Positions 34,286 through 46,420 are shown, counted from the first letter of the stretch. The stretch is DNA of 64,000 nucleotides from Carettochelys insculpta (GCF_033958435.1 NC_134138.1:184072798-184136797), one strand, 5' to 3'. Notes: generated from the sequence alone by a model not told the origin. Translations and numbers: made by a program.

Positions 34286-35934
34286 CTACTAACACATCTA
34301 TTTTAAAAAGCAACACTGATTGACCTAGGACCATTTTTCACTTCAGCAGAGGGACATAGCCAACATCTGCCTTGGCTACACATTTCTGTCTTAGCTTACA
34401 ATTTAACTAGGTTGATATTGTGCTGGAAATAAGTTAAAAGTGTCACAGTCATTGTAATAGGGCAGGACTCACCCCTGTGACACTTTCTGTTGGACTCCTC
34501 AGTAATCAGATTGCTCCTCAGCCGGGCACCCCTTCCTGGCTGGTGTGTCGCCCACTGTCACTCTCTGCTGTAGCTCCCTCTCTGGTCTGGACCCCTATCG
34601 TTCCCACGGTCACAGCATCCTTTTCTAGACACTGCCCTTTGGCAGTGCCCACTAGCATTCTCCTGCCCACTTCTAGGTGTACCAGCAGTGCTTCCTCTGT
34701 ACACCTCCCACTATGACCAACTGCAGCCTCAGTTTGGGCCCTCTCCTCAGGGGCAAGGCACTGTTCATAAAGGCCACTCCTTGGTGGCAAGGTGTGCTGT
34801 AAGAAGGAAGGGGAAGGACACAGGCCCGCCCAGAGACCCTTTTGGCAGAAGCCTTGTCCTGCCATCCTCCTCTCTCCCTTTACTGCATCTTACTCTTTGA
34901 GCCACTCCCCCATGATCCCTTGCACCTTACTGGTCTCTGTATCATGTCAAGCAGTAGTCAGGTTGGAGATTCTCTCCCACTCCCCTGATCCTACTCAGCA
35001 CTCATCTGTGCAGGTACTTCATCTCCTGTTAGGGTTGATCCCATACCCTCCCTTGTCAGGCCCCAACTGACTCCGCTCTGCTGAGCAGCTCCTTGTATTC
35101 AGAACTGCTCCAACAAGCTGCCCCCTGACTGGCTGTTCTAAGATACCTTTCCTAATTTGCTGGGCTGCTTCACAGGCTCCCTCCAGCCTGAATTTACCCC
35201 TTCCCTGTAGGAATGTGGCAGCTGCCCATGAGTCATCAATAGAAATAGAAATTATTTACAAAAGTGCATTTTTATTATGTGGCACATTCTCCAATCTGCC
35301 TCCCCAAAAGAGTGCCTTGATCTTGCAAAGAAATTGGATCAAATTGATCCCAGCTGCAACTCTGCTGATCTCATTGGAATTTCACAGAGGATTAAGTTAG
35401 CCCATTGACTCCACAGGGCCTACTGGGAAGCAAGTCAAGTTGCATGGCTATCAGTCAGAATTCGGGCATTCGTTTATAAGTTAAGATGAATATATTGTTA
35501 TCATCCAGCTTTGTCTGTGTGAAGCAGAGAAAGTCAGTCCAAAGGTTAGTAATAATATTTGATTTTCATGTTATTAGGTAATTGTCACAGTACTTCTAAA
35601 AACATCTGAAAACAATAAAGTGCAACTATTTTCCACAAATATTTCCACAATTTTTGTGAGGAATGCATTTGTGATATCATCCTGAAAAAGTGTTACATTC
35701 TGCCCTGACATGTCAGTACAAAATGTGGCCCAAATTACCAGAAAGACTGTTTTTCCAACAGTGGAAAGAGGGTTCTTTTTTAAAGTTGTAGATTTGTCAT
35801 CTAGTTTAGGTATAGATTTTACAAGAAAAGATCGAATGTGGGGTTTATATATTTGGAATGTGCTTATACTGGTAAACAGTAAATATTAAATAAAAAATAT
35901 AGATGTCACTTTCATGTTACTCATGAAACATTGA
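34286..35934. other. no gene seen
   Basis: The GC-richer part at 34440-35210 may be an old LTR-like repeat, but I see no ends or TATA box; the rest is AT-rich unique sequence. Confidence 0.35.
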
Positions 35935-36644
35935 AGCTGCGTCTACACGTGCACGCTACTTCGAAGTAGCGGCAGTAACTTCGAAATAGCACCCGTCACG
36001 TCTACACGTGTTGGGCGCTATTTCGAAGTTGAAATCGACGTTAGGCGGCGAGACGTCGAAGTCGCTAACCCCATGAGGGGATGGGAATAGCGCCCTACTT
36101 CGACGTTCAACATCGAAGTAGGGACGTGTAGACGATCCGCATCCCGCAACATCGAAATAGCGGGGTCCTCCATGGCGGCCATCAGCTGGGGGGTTGAGAG
36201 ATACTCTCTCTCCAGCCCTTGCGGGGCTCTGTGGTCACCGTGGGCAGCAGCCCTTAGCCCAGGGCTTCTGGCTGCTGCTGCTGCAGCTGGGGGTCCGTGC
36301 TGCATATACAGGGTCTGCAACTAGTTGTTGGCTCTGTGTATCTTGCACTGTTTAATGAAAGTGTGTCTGGGAGGGGCCCTTTAAGGGAGCAACTTGCTGT
36401 TGAGTCCGCCCCGTGACCCTGTCTGCAGCTGTGCCTGGCTCCCTTATTTCGATGTGTGCTACTTTGGCGTGTAGACGTTCCCTCGCTGTGCCTATTTCGA
36501 TGTTGGGCTGAGCAACGTCGAAGTTGAACATCGACGTTGCCAGCCCTGGAGGACGTGTAGACGCTATTCATCGAAATAGCCTATTTCGATGTCGCAACAT
36601 CGAAATAAGCTATTTCGAAGTTGGGTGCACGTGTAGACGTAGCC
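35935..36644 (+). mobile_element. PIF/Harbinger deletion derivative (710 bp)
   Basis: The ends AGCTGCGTCTACACGTGCAC and GTGCACGTGTAGACGTAGCC are inverted repeats, flanked by TGA (35932-35934, 36645-36647). Near the left end is GCTACTTCGAAGTAGC, a perfect palindrome. The left about 310 bp correspond to 24813-25120 of the full element and the right about 380 bp to 28160-28535, joined near 36250. Orientation is given relative to that element. Open frames inside are shadows. Confidence 0.9.
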
Positions 36645-36647
36645 TGA

Positions 36648-39569
36648 GTGTTGTAACATTTCCTATCATCAGATTGTGCAAAGTAAGGGGGAAAATATTG
36701 ATTGAAAGAAAAATGCCATATTCCAACATCAAAGTTTTGGCAGAAAAGGAACAGTAAATAACACCAGGTGGCATCTATTACTTACTAAATTTGTCCAAGT
36801 ACACCACACATTTATTCAGTGGATGTCCTGTTGCATGACTGTCACACTGCATATGAGGGAACAGAATAATCACAGTAAATAATAATTTACTAACTGGGAC
36901 TGTACCAGTCATTCTTCCCTTCAGCAAGTAGTGCATTGTGTATAGAAATAGCTACAGAAATTCTGTTGGCAGGGGGTAGTGTTGAAGCCAAAAACTCCTA
37001 GGTCCATTGAAGTCATTGAGGTCTGGAACAACCAAAGCATCACTTAACCTTGAGCTGTTTAACTTCTCCTTTAGTTATCACAGTACCTTCCTGTTATAGT
37101 ACAGGTAGACCTCTGTTATTCTATTAGTGGGTCTGTGTGGAACTTCCCTGTGATGACTGCTGGAACAAGGAGTGTGTGTTGAGAGGACAGCAAAAGGACA
37201 ATTGGGCTGTTCAGTGTGGCTTCTTGCGCTCTTTAGATCTGCACATGCTAAATGGAAATGAACACTGTTCTTTCCCATTCTCTGAGAGAAGGCAAACTAG
37301 TCTGGCTTGGATATTCATCCTGCACAGCTGCAATGGTGAGAACTCTTCTCGTTTTCAGCCTTTGGAAATCAAGAATGACTTGGGCTTCAAGTGGTAGCCT
37401 CAATGAGGTGTTCCTGTGCAGTTCAACTAGGCTGGAAGATACATGCTAGACTATCCTGTCCATTCCCCAGGATTTTCCCTTATAGCATATTTGTACTATG
37501 ATAAATATAATTCAGGGAATCTCTCTTAATAAGCCAGACGACCTCTTCAATTTCCCCTGCTCTTCTCCTTTCCTTTTAACGTGATCTACATCTTTCCACT
37601 TCTGAGCTCACCACACAACCAGTCTGCTCTTGCTTGGGATCACTAAGATCTTCCAGGGCAAATGCTAGAGCCTCTTGTCTGCTCTCACTATCTAGTTTCT
37701 TGGCTCGTTTTAACAGCTACTTTTCTTAGAATTTCATATTTCTGGCTATGCTTCTCCCCCTCTTGATATTTCTAAGCTCTCCCTCCCCGCCTGCTCTGCT
37801 TCTCTCCTGCTTGTTGTCATTCTCCCTGAGGACTTGGTTGGGTTTCTTCCTCTCCTCTCTAGATGTGCTATTCATGGGCCCTGACCAGGATGTGTTCTAT
37901 CATGCAGCTACTTTAATTACGTTTCCCACCTTGAAATAACCTCCTTACAACTAACAGCTATTGGATCATTGCTGAACATCTCACATGGTTATCCTAATAG
38001 TCATGTTCTTAATTCTCCCAATTAGCTTTTAATGTTTTTTGGGGGTGGGTGGAGGGAGTAGGAGGGGTGCGTAGGCAGCATACTGGAACCTCCAGCCTGT
38101 GACTTTCACAATTTTCAACCTTAGCCAGAGCAGCTGGCTGTTAACATGGGCATGGAGAAAGCAGGCACAAACAAAATCATGGGAAACAACCTGCAGCCTT
38201 GCTAATGTGCATATATAGCACCCCTAACTCAGGTTAGGGTCAAGAGGGAGGAGGACAGGAGCATTCTGTTGTCCTTGTGAGTCTTTGGTCTAGATACTAA
38301 CATACTTTGAAAGTGTAAAGTTTTTTTCAACTAGCCATAGTAGTCACATAGATTGAATATTTTGAAAGCTTCCAACTTTCATGAATTGAGAATTAAAAAT
38401 TCAGCCTTCTCCATATTTTGATCCCCTTTTTATTTTTTCTGTTCATCTTTCCCTTTTTTTTTTGGAAAATAAGAATTTTAAATGGGAAATTTCAGCCAGC
38501 TGTAAAGCTTAAAGAGGAGCTTTTCACTGAAAGGTGATTCTCTCTTTAAGGGTGCTAGCCCCTCACTAAAAACACAGGACAGACTTTCTGTACTCACACT
38601 TTGTTCTACTGGAACAATGAACTTGTCATAACAATGGAGGGAAGCTCATGTGAGAGACACAATTTGCTCCACAGCGGTTCTGTGTAAATCACTCAAGAGA
38701 GATAAGACTGAGCACAGACCTCATCATTTTCAGAGCAAAATCCAAAACTCATCTCTCCAGTTCAGCTTTCCCTCAGTAAGTTTTACACATGCACATAAAA
38801 AACCCAACCCATAAACTACTCATGCTATTTATCCTACAGGATGAGCAGCAAGAGGGAAAGTGATTGATATTGTTATTTCTGTTTTAAAATATTTGTTAGG
38901 AACTCAGGTACAATTGTGATATAAAGCCATATAAATAGGAGGATAGATAGCTCTGTATTGTCTGTGTGAGTTAGAGAATGAAGTAGATTAGGCACAGCCT
39001 GCTATTATGCAGGAGGTGCCATTTGTACTAGCCTAAGGTTGAGGATTTAAATTCCCTCCCACACCACCACAATGTTAACAAACCACATAACTTACTGAAA
39101 TATTCAAATTTGAGCCAAAGCTTTCCCCTGCTTGGTCTCTGCTTAGAAGCATCTAGCTGTATGCTTGTGTGTGCAGATACATGAGAAAACAAAAAGTGTT
39201 ACCAACTCTCTCCATGTTATCAAAAATCTTGTGATAGCTGTTGCAATTGGGTCATTTTCTGCTCTAAATGTTCTAAAAATGTGAGCCCTAGAATACTCCA
39301 TCACCACGAGGTAAATGAGAAACTCAGAATTTTTAAAGATATTTTATTATTTTAAAACTAACTTCATGAGGTTGTGGGTCCTGACTTACTTTTCTATATT
39401 TCAGGCTAGGAATGCTGGGTAAGTCTGAGCTTAAGTCATTTTTGCATTATCACCAAAAGAAATCCCCATGGTAAAATTCTAATTACACATTTCCAATAAG
39501 TCTTCAGCCAAAAATGTCTGAATTTTTAGCTGTTGAATGGATACACTCATTTGGGAACCTAGGGGAAAC
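36648..39569. other. no gene seen
   Basis: Unique sequence. I find no exon, RNA gene or repeat with definable ends. Confidence 0.4.
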
Positions 39570-39583
39570 ACTATTTCTCAAAG

Positions 39584-40233
39584 CGTCAGACAGTAGCTTT
39601 GTGGCCGTGTCCACACGAGCCCCAAACTTTGAAATGGCCACGCAAATGGCCATTTCGAAGTTTACTAATGAAGCGCTGAAATGCATATTCAGCGCTTCAT
39701 GAGCATGCGGGCGGCCGTGGCACTTCGAAATTGACGCGCCTCGCAGCCTCGCGTCTCGTCCCCACGGAGCTCCTTTTTGAAAGGACCCCGCCTACTTCGA
39801 AGTCCCCTTATTCCAATGAGCTGATGGCAATAAGGGGACTTCAAAGTAGGCGGGGTCCTTTCGAAAAGGAGTCCCGTGGGGACGAGACGCGCGGCTGCGA
39901 GGCGCGTCAATTTCGAAGTGCCGCGGCCGCCCGCATGCTAATGAAGCGCTGAATATGCATTTCAGTGCTTCATTAGTAAACTTCGAAATGGCCATTTTCG
40001 TGGCTATTTCGAAGTTTGGGGCTCGTGTAGACATAGCCTGTTAGTCTGTATCTGAAAAAATAATAAGAAGTCCTGTGGCACCTTATAGACGAAGAGATTT
40101 ATTAGCTCATAAGCTTTTGTGCGCAAAGACCCACTTTGTCATGCAGCTGACAAAGTGGGTCTTTGCCCATGAAAGCTTCTGCTCCAAAACACGTATTTGT
40201 CTATAAGGTATCACAGGACTTCTTGTTTTTTTT
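39584..40233 (-). mobile_element. Penelope-like foldback element carrying a Harbinger MITE
   Basis: The element is bounded by ACTATTTCTCAAAG (39570-39583) and ACTATTTCTCGAAG (40234-40247), a 14-bp duplication with one mismatch. Inverted arms lie at about 40063-40128 (AAGTCCTGTGGCACCTTATA) and 40141-40222 (CTATAAGGTATCACAGGACT). Here the extra tail is on the left, and a Harbinger MITE has inserted in it. No coding region remains. Confidence 0.7.
39603..40038. mobile_element. PIF/Harbinger-type palindromic MITE (436 bp)
   Basis: GGCCGTGTCCACACGAGCCC and GGGCTCGTGTAGACATAGCC are inverted ends flanked by TGT (39600-39602, 40039-40041). The arms carry TTCGAA-rich complementary sequence almost to the centre near 39820. 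It is a longer version of the 285-bp foldback at 19890, with an extra inner palindrome around CCCGCCTACTTCGAAGTCC. Confidence 0.85.
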
Positions 40234-40247
40234 ACTATTTCTCGAAG

Positions 40248-42960
40248 AAGTTAAAAGCAACTTGGGATTAAAAAGAGTCACTTCTGAGGAGACAGCAAAA
40301 TTTTTTCGTCTGGTTTGAGTAGGCATATCTGCCCATAACACTTCCCACCTCAATTTTCTGTCTCTCCAAAGGGTTTACAAAGTTCAACCTCTCAGTTCAG
40401 TCGCTGAGTCCAGTCACTTTTCACAAGAACAAAAGTCGAGGGAAAATCAAAATGCTTTTCTTGCCACACACCTCTTCAGCCCACTTCTCAGGCTTAATTC
40501 TCACTTTCTTCTGGATTATATTTAGTTTTCAGGGACAGAGCTGTGATTCCCAGGTTCCTTTCCTGGGGTCCTTTAGTATGCACATGCACCCCATTACCTT
40601 AAAGTTTTTCTGGCTTTTTAGTTCTGAATCCTATACTCCTGCACAGGACTCCGTCTACAAGCTCTCACTCAAAATCCTCCTCTGCTCACTATGTCCTTTC
40701 TGAGCCCTTTTAGAGAGCTCAGCTGGTCGATCAGGATCATTCAGGAGCGGCAGTTAATTAGCCCAACTAACCTTAAAGGCCCAGTCAGCCTTTGAAGTTA
40801 AGTTTTTATGGTAGTGGGTTGTTAATAATAATCAAATAAGGTTGAACTATGAACCTATGGTGACATTTTTTGTGTTTGTATTAAGAAACATGAAAATAAA
40901 AATTAAACAAGCCTCATCCTTTTGGGATAACACAACATAGTCCCTTTGCCAAATGTAAAGCGCATAGGGGCTATTATTGGGACAGGTTGGATTAGAGTCA
41001 GTGCAAAGGAATTTACCCAGGACAACCTGCTTTAGCATCAAGAACATAAGACTCCATCTAATGTATAATTTTAGAGATTCACTGCAGTTTTTTGGCTGCA
41101 TTCTACAATATGCAGCAACGCTTCAGCTTTCACTTATAAATAAATATTGTTTCTGTATTTTTTCCAGTGGGCAATTACAGGCATCACAGATTACAAAGAA
41201 AACAGATGTGCTGTTGATCTAATAACTTATCCTTGCAGACAACTGTCACCAGCCAAATATCAGCAGCTGTCAACTTACTCCTGGTTCAACTTATTACCCC
41301 AATAGGGTATGAACCTTAAGGGCTAGATAGCAGCATTCTTAGGCTAACATTATAAAGTACAAATAATTTCTTAAGGAAAAATCATGCAGAGGGCAATTAA
41401 CTTCATTATTCTGATATTGAGTCGGCAATTAAAACCCTGAAATGAGGAAATAAAAAGATATGTTTCTATTGGCAATAGCTATAGAATGGCTGTGTTGTGA
41501 ACAGTACATGTATGGCCAGATTCTGAATTCAGTAATATAGACGTAAAAAGTCTGAAGTCGTTTGCATTGTCCCAAAAATTCACCAGCATTACTGAGACCA
41601 GAAAATGGGCCTGTGCTTCTATTCCTGTTTTTTTCCAGCTAAATGTATGTACATTGAATGGTCTGAAAGAGGTCACACTTATTATGTGACCAACTGTTCT
41701 AAGAGACCACACTAAAGCACCCATCCTTACTGCGTGCGAAAAGAGCCCTCTGCTATAACAGAGACTTACCGTCCATCACTGGCTAGCTACTCATGAAACA
41801 AGCCACGCACGGTATTGAAACTGTTGATGGGGATAAAAATGCTGCAGCTTGGCTGAAAACAGAAGATGAGAAAGGTAAGAATGAAAATGAATACTCTTCA
41901 AGCAGATGATTCTGTGCATTTCATGAAGTGTTATTCAGGGAACCCACATAGTGTTTAAACGCTCTGGCAACATTTACTCTCCTGAAGAAACAAAATGTGG
42001 AAGTATTGGGGCTATTTAAAGAAATCAGAGACTTCTTGGTTAAAGTGCTGATAGAATCTACTCTGAAACAGATTTTATTCCTAGGGGATTTCTCATAAAC
42101 AAATATGAATAAACGAATAGGGTTGGGTTTGCTTCAGGATTCTGCTGACAGAAGCACTTTGCTGGTCCATGGATTCTAACTTACCTGTATGGCTCCATCA
42201 CCATGGTATCTCAGCATTCCTTTAAAATAAGGGTGCAGTGATATGATGCTCCCAAGCCCTGTGCTGCCAAAGATCTAGAGCCATTCAAACAAAGCCCACT
42301 AAGTGGGTGTGGCTAGTCAGGAAGAAGGTGGGGGGATGACTCTGGAATGAGCCTATCCCCCAAGAGGTATTTGAATTTGCTTCCTGATGGAAGAAACCCT
42401 GGGATAGTCTGTCATTTCTTTCACTTAATCTCCCCCAGAAAGTGAAGCTCTCCTTCAGCTTGGTACAATTCATGGATATTAGATGGGTCTAGGCCCAACC
42501 AAAACTAAAGCCCCACCCCTTCAATTAAGGAGAGGAACCACTAGACTCAGGGCACAAGTGAATCTGTGGGACCACAAAGACAAAATGGGAACAGGAGTAA
42601 GCTCAGAGGTTGAAAATCAGGGGTCCAGAGGGAGATACTAAACAGGGAATCCCAGACAGCATCCACTGCTCCTCAAAGGCAACTAAAGAGCTATTAGATA
42701 TTGCCCAGGTGAACTCTGCCCAGAGACATGTTGGAACTAGGAACTGGAAGTAGGCCCCACAGTCAGAAACCATGCTCCAACTCAGCTTCCTTCTCCTGAA
42801 CTGAAGGATGATTATTGTGGCCAGTACCAGGAGGAGGCTGACAAGATCCCATGGGGCAATAGATGGGTGGGGCAAGAATTAAGAGGTATGAGGAAGAGTG
42901 CACCCAGATCTACAGTAAGAGGTACTGGAGGAGCCAAAGGAAGGACCACAACATGACACA
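40248..42960. other. no gene seen
   Basis: Unique sequence; no exon, RNA gene or element with ends is recognised. Confidence 0.4.
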
Positions 42961-44395
42961 CTCCACATAGGTATGTGCTCCGGTCTCCCTCTCGCTGCAG
43001 AGGGGAAGGTTCTTGATGTCTGATTTATGTCCCTTTTTACTTTTACATAGAGACAGAAGAAACAAATAGACCAAGTCAGGCAGATATCCAGAAATCATCT
43101 ACCATGGAACAAACCCATCAAAGAAACAAGAAAACACTGCTAGCCAATACCTATAGTCCCCAACTACAACCTCTCCAGCACATCAAGGATCTTATGCAAG
43201 GATCTTCACTCTCATAGACCTTGGGAAGCTGGATACTCCTCGCTTACAGACAGTCCCCCAACCTCAAGCAAATACTCACCACCAACTTAAACCAGGAATC
43301 AATCCCCTGGAACAACCCCATTGCCAACTCTGTTCACACATCTACCCAAGTGATACCATCCTAGGACATAATCACATCAGCCATACTATCAGGGGCTTGT
43401 TCACCTGCACATTTACTAATAGGATGTGGGCCAACAATGCTTCTCTGCCATGTACATTGGCCAAACCAGACTGACTCTGTGTAAAAGAAATAAACGGACA
43501 CAAATTAGACATCAAGAATGGTAACATGCAAAAACCAGTAGAAGAGCACTTCAGCCTCCCCGGACACTCAGTTACAGACTTGAAAGTTGCCATACTTGAG
43601 TGAAAAAACCTTCAAAAAACAGGCTGTAGTGTGAAACTGCAAAGTTGGAATTCATAAGGCAACTTAATGCTATCAGTCTGGGCCGGACTAGAGACTGGGA
43701 GTGGCTAGTTCACTGCAAAAATACTTTTCCCCCTATTGCTATTATCACCTTCTCATCAACTGTTGGGAGTGGGGCCCATCCACCTAGAGCAGCGGTTCTC
43801 AATCTTTTCCAGATGGGGACCCATTCTGACAATTAAAGAAGACTCGGTGACCCAAGGCAATTCAAAAATATAGGGGGGAAGAGGCGAGCAGTGCCGTAAC
43901 TAGATAATTTTGCGCCTGAGGCAAGAATATAAAACTGCACCCCTCATGTTTATATGTTCATAGTAGTTATTCCATAGAAAAAGGGAAAATGCATTAATAA
44001 CACTATGTTTATTATAGTTAATTATTTTATTATACTTGATCTGTGTTGTGGTGGGGGAAAGATCCTCATCTCCAAACTGCTCCCGCAGCTTAAACTACAC
44101 ACTCAGAGGCTGGGGAAATCACACTCAGGCTCGTGGCTTACGCTCAGAGCCTGAGGGAGTCATGCTCAGGCTGGGAGGGTCATACTCAGAGCCTGGGGGG
44201 GACCACAATCAAGTTGGTGGGGCTTAAGGGGAGTCACACTCAGGGGCTAAGGGGTTGAAGGGCCGGGAGGAGTCACACTTGGCCTGTAGGGGAGATACAA
44301 ATAAAAAATGAAAATTGACAGATCAGCTACATAGAACAGGTGTGGGGGCAAAATGGAGGAAGAGAGCAGGAGGGGGGAAATTACTTACTGCAAGT

Positions 44396-45931
44396 ATCAG
44401 AGGGGTAGCCATGTTAGTCTGGATCTGTAGCAGCAACGAAGGGTCCTGTGGCACCTTATAGACTAACAGAAAAGTTTAGAGCATGAGCTTTCGTGAGTTA
44501 ACTCACTTCTTCAGATGCTGGTCCTGGAAGTCTGCAAGGCCAGGTATAAATAGGCCAGAGCAAGTGTGGGGATAACGAGGTTAGCTCAGTCAGGCAGGCT
44601 GAGTTGTATTATCATCAGTAGATCTGGAGGTGTGAACTCCAAGAGAGGGGAAGCTGCTTTTGTATTTAGCCAGCCATTCACAGTCTTTGTTTAATCCTGA
44701 GCTGAGGGTATTGAATTTGCAGATGAATTGTAGCTCAGCAATTTCTCTTTGGAGTCTGTTCTTGAAATTTCTTTGCTGCAGGATAGCTACTTTTAAATCT
44801 GCTACTGTGTGTCCTGGGAGATTGAAGTGCTCTCCTATGGGTTTTTGTATATTGCCATTTCTGACGTCTGATTTGTGTGCATTTATTCTTTTACGTAGAG
44901 ACTGTCCAGTTTGTCCAACCCCTCCGACAGAGACAAACACCTACAGGATCTGCACCAAGCATTCTTGAGACTGCAATACCCACCTGAGGAAGTGAGAAAA
45001 CAAATCAACAGAGCCAGACGTGTGCCACGAAGCCTCCTACTACAGGACAAGCCCAAGAGAGAAACCAACGGAACACCACTAGCCATCACCTACAGTCCTC
45101 AGCTAAAACCTCTAGAGCGCATCATCAGGGATCTACAACCCATCCTGGACAATGATCCCACACTTTCACAGGCCTTGGGAGGCAGACCTATCATTGCTCA
45201 CAGACAACCTGCCAACCTAAAACACATCCTAACAAGCAACTATACACCGCACCACAGTCACTCTATCTCAGGGACCCATCCATGCAACAAACCTCATTGC
45301 CAGCTCTGCCCCCATATACACACCAGCAACATCATTACAGGACCTAACCGGATCAGCCACACCATCATGGGCTCATTCAGCTGCACATCTACCAATGTAA
45401 TTTATGCCATCATGTGCCAGCAATGCCCCTCTGCCATATACATCGGACAAACTGGACAGTCTCTACGTAAAAGAATAAATGCACACAAATCAGACATCAG
45501 AAATGGCAATATACAAAAACCCATAGGAGAGCACTTCAATCTCCCAGGACACACAGTAGCAGATTTAAAAGTAGCTATCCTGCAGCAAAGAAATTTCAAG
45601 AACAGACTCCAAAGAGAAATTGCTGAGCTACAATTCATCTGCAAATTCAATACCCTCAGCTCAGGATTAAACAAAGACTGTGAATGGCTGGCTAAATACA
45701 AAAGCAGCTTCCCCTCTCTTGGAGTTCACACCTCCAGATCTACTGATGACAATACAACTCAGCCTGCCTGACTGAGCTAACCTCGTTATCTCCACCCTTG
45801 CTCTGGCCTATTTATACCTGGCCTTGCAGATTTCCAGGACCAGCATCTGAAGAAGTGAGTTAACTCACGAAAGCTCATGCTCTAAACTTTTCTGTTAGTC
45901 TATAAGGTGCCACAGGACCCTTCGTTGCTGC
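44396..45931 (+). mobile_element. young Penelope-like palindrome with GIY-YIG coding region
   Basis: Two 487-bp arms, 44430-44916 and 45445-45931, are inverted copies with very few differences, separated by 528 bp. The left side has an additional 30-odd bases (ATCAGAGGGGTAGCCATGTT ...) corresponding to the family tail. A perfect 14-bp duplication, TACTTACTGCAAGT, lies at 44382-44395 and 45932-45945. The reverse transcriptase part is missing, so the copy is truncated. Confidence 0.85.
44911..45771 (+). CDS. Penelope-like protein, C-terminal part with GIY-YIG endonuclease
   Basis: The frame gives 286 residues; the element's own coding sequence begins around residue 3 at the inverted-arm junction, so the ATG is accidental. 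Residues 30-120 are the linker after the reverse transcriptase (LKPLERIIRDLQPILDNDPT, GGRPIIAHRQP). A cysteine/histidine cluster, CNKPHCQLCPHIHTSN, lies near 124-139. The GIY-YIG nuclease follows: VIYAIMCQQC (163-172), IYIGQTGQSLRKRINAHKSD (176-195), GEHF and the conserved E of REIAELQF. In Penelope-like elements this nuclease nicks target DNA for priming. The reverse transcriptase is missing because the copy is truncated, so the protein could not mobilise itself, although this frame is intact. Confidence 0.85.
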   Translation: MSNPSDRDKHLQDLHQAFLRLQYPPEEVRKQINRARRVPRSLLLQDKPKRETNGTPLAITYSPQLKPLERIIRDLQPILDNDPTLSQALGGRPIIAHRQPANLKHILTSNYTPHHSHSISGTHPCNKPHCQLCPHIHTSNIITGPNRISHTIMGSFSCTSTNVIYAIMCQQCPSAIYIGQTGQSLRKRINAHKSDIRNGNIQKPIGEHFNLPGHTVADLKVAILQQRNFKNRLQREIAELQFICKFNTLSSGLNKDCEWLAKYKSSFPSLGVHTSRSTDDNTTQPA

Positions 45932-46204
45932 TACTTACTGCAAGTGTCTCTTAAGTGGCTTGCCTGGGATGGCTATGAATATCAAAGGTGGAGAAGCTGT
46001 CTTTGTAATGTGTAATTGCTGCTGTATAGCTAGAGAGAGCTTCTGGATGTGGCAGAGTTAAGAAGCTGCAAATGGCTTCTTTAAGAGCCACATTCTGATC
46101 TGAGCTGCCGACGACCCTTAACAAATCTAATCGCAACTCATGTTTGGGTCCCAACCCATAGGTTGGGAATCCCTGGCCTAGAGACTTTCAATTCTGCAGA
46201 GATG

Positions 46205-46420
46205 TACTTTATATCCTCAGGTATCCATATCCACGGATTTCAGTGAGGATATAAGTGGCTCATTTTTGCGGACATGGATGCAGATGCAGATACAAATTTT
46301 GTGCCTAGAACTATGCGAATTTGTGGATATCCACAGGTATCTCCATCCTCAGATGTCAGTGCAAATATCCACGGCTCATTTTTGCAGATACAGATGTGAT
46401 GCAGACCCAGATTTCCACTT
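46205..46420. repeat. dimer of GGATATCC-type hairpin sequence
   Basis: Two units of roughly 95 bp, each with a TATCCAC/GGATAT block followed by GGCTCATTTTTGC and a GATGCAGA/ACAGATG stretch, lie in tandem. They match the short element at 15797-15920. They sit inside the right part of the old Penelope-like element. Confidence 0.5.

Larger units (their letters stand above)
43790..46175. mobile_element. hAT element inserted in a Penelope-like element
   Basis: The left end CAGCGGTTCTCAATCTTTTC and the reverse complement of the right end, CAGGGATTCCCAACCTATGG, are hAT-like inverted repeats. The 8-bp flanks are ACCTAGAG (43782-43789) and GCCTAGAG (46176-46183), one mismatch. The element's own sequence is 43790-44381 and 45946-46175; a younger Penelope-like element lies between. 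No hAT transposase is present. Confidence 0.75.

Noticed and set aside
34440..35210. GC-richer block considered as an LTR
   Set aside because: No TG/CA ends, TATA box, polyadenylation signal or flanking duplication could be found.
36018..36571. 100-105 residue minus-strand frames in the 710-bp elements, repeated at 61138-61691
   Set aside because: They recur only because the elements are copies of each other. The elements are non-coding deletion derivatives.
41760..41890. Possible exon ending AAAG before GTAAGAATG
   Set aside because: The donor-like site is isolated; the upstream frame is short and unlike any known protein.
44590..44940. 116-residue minus-strand GIY-YIG-like frame
   Set aside because: It is the inverted arm of the Penelope-like palindrome and not a separate gene; described as part of that element.
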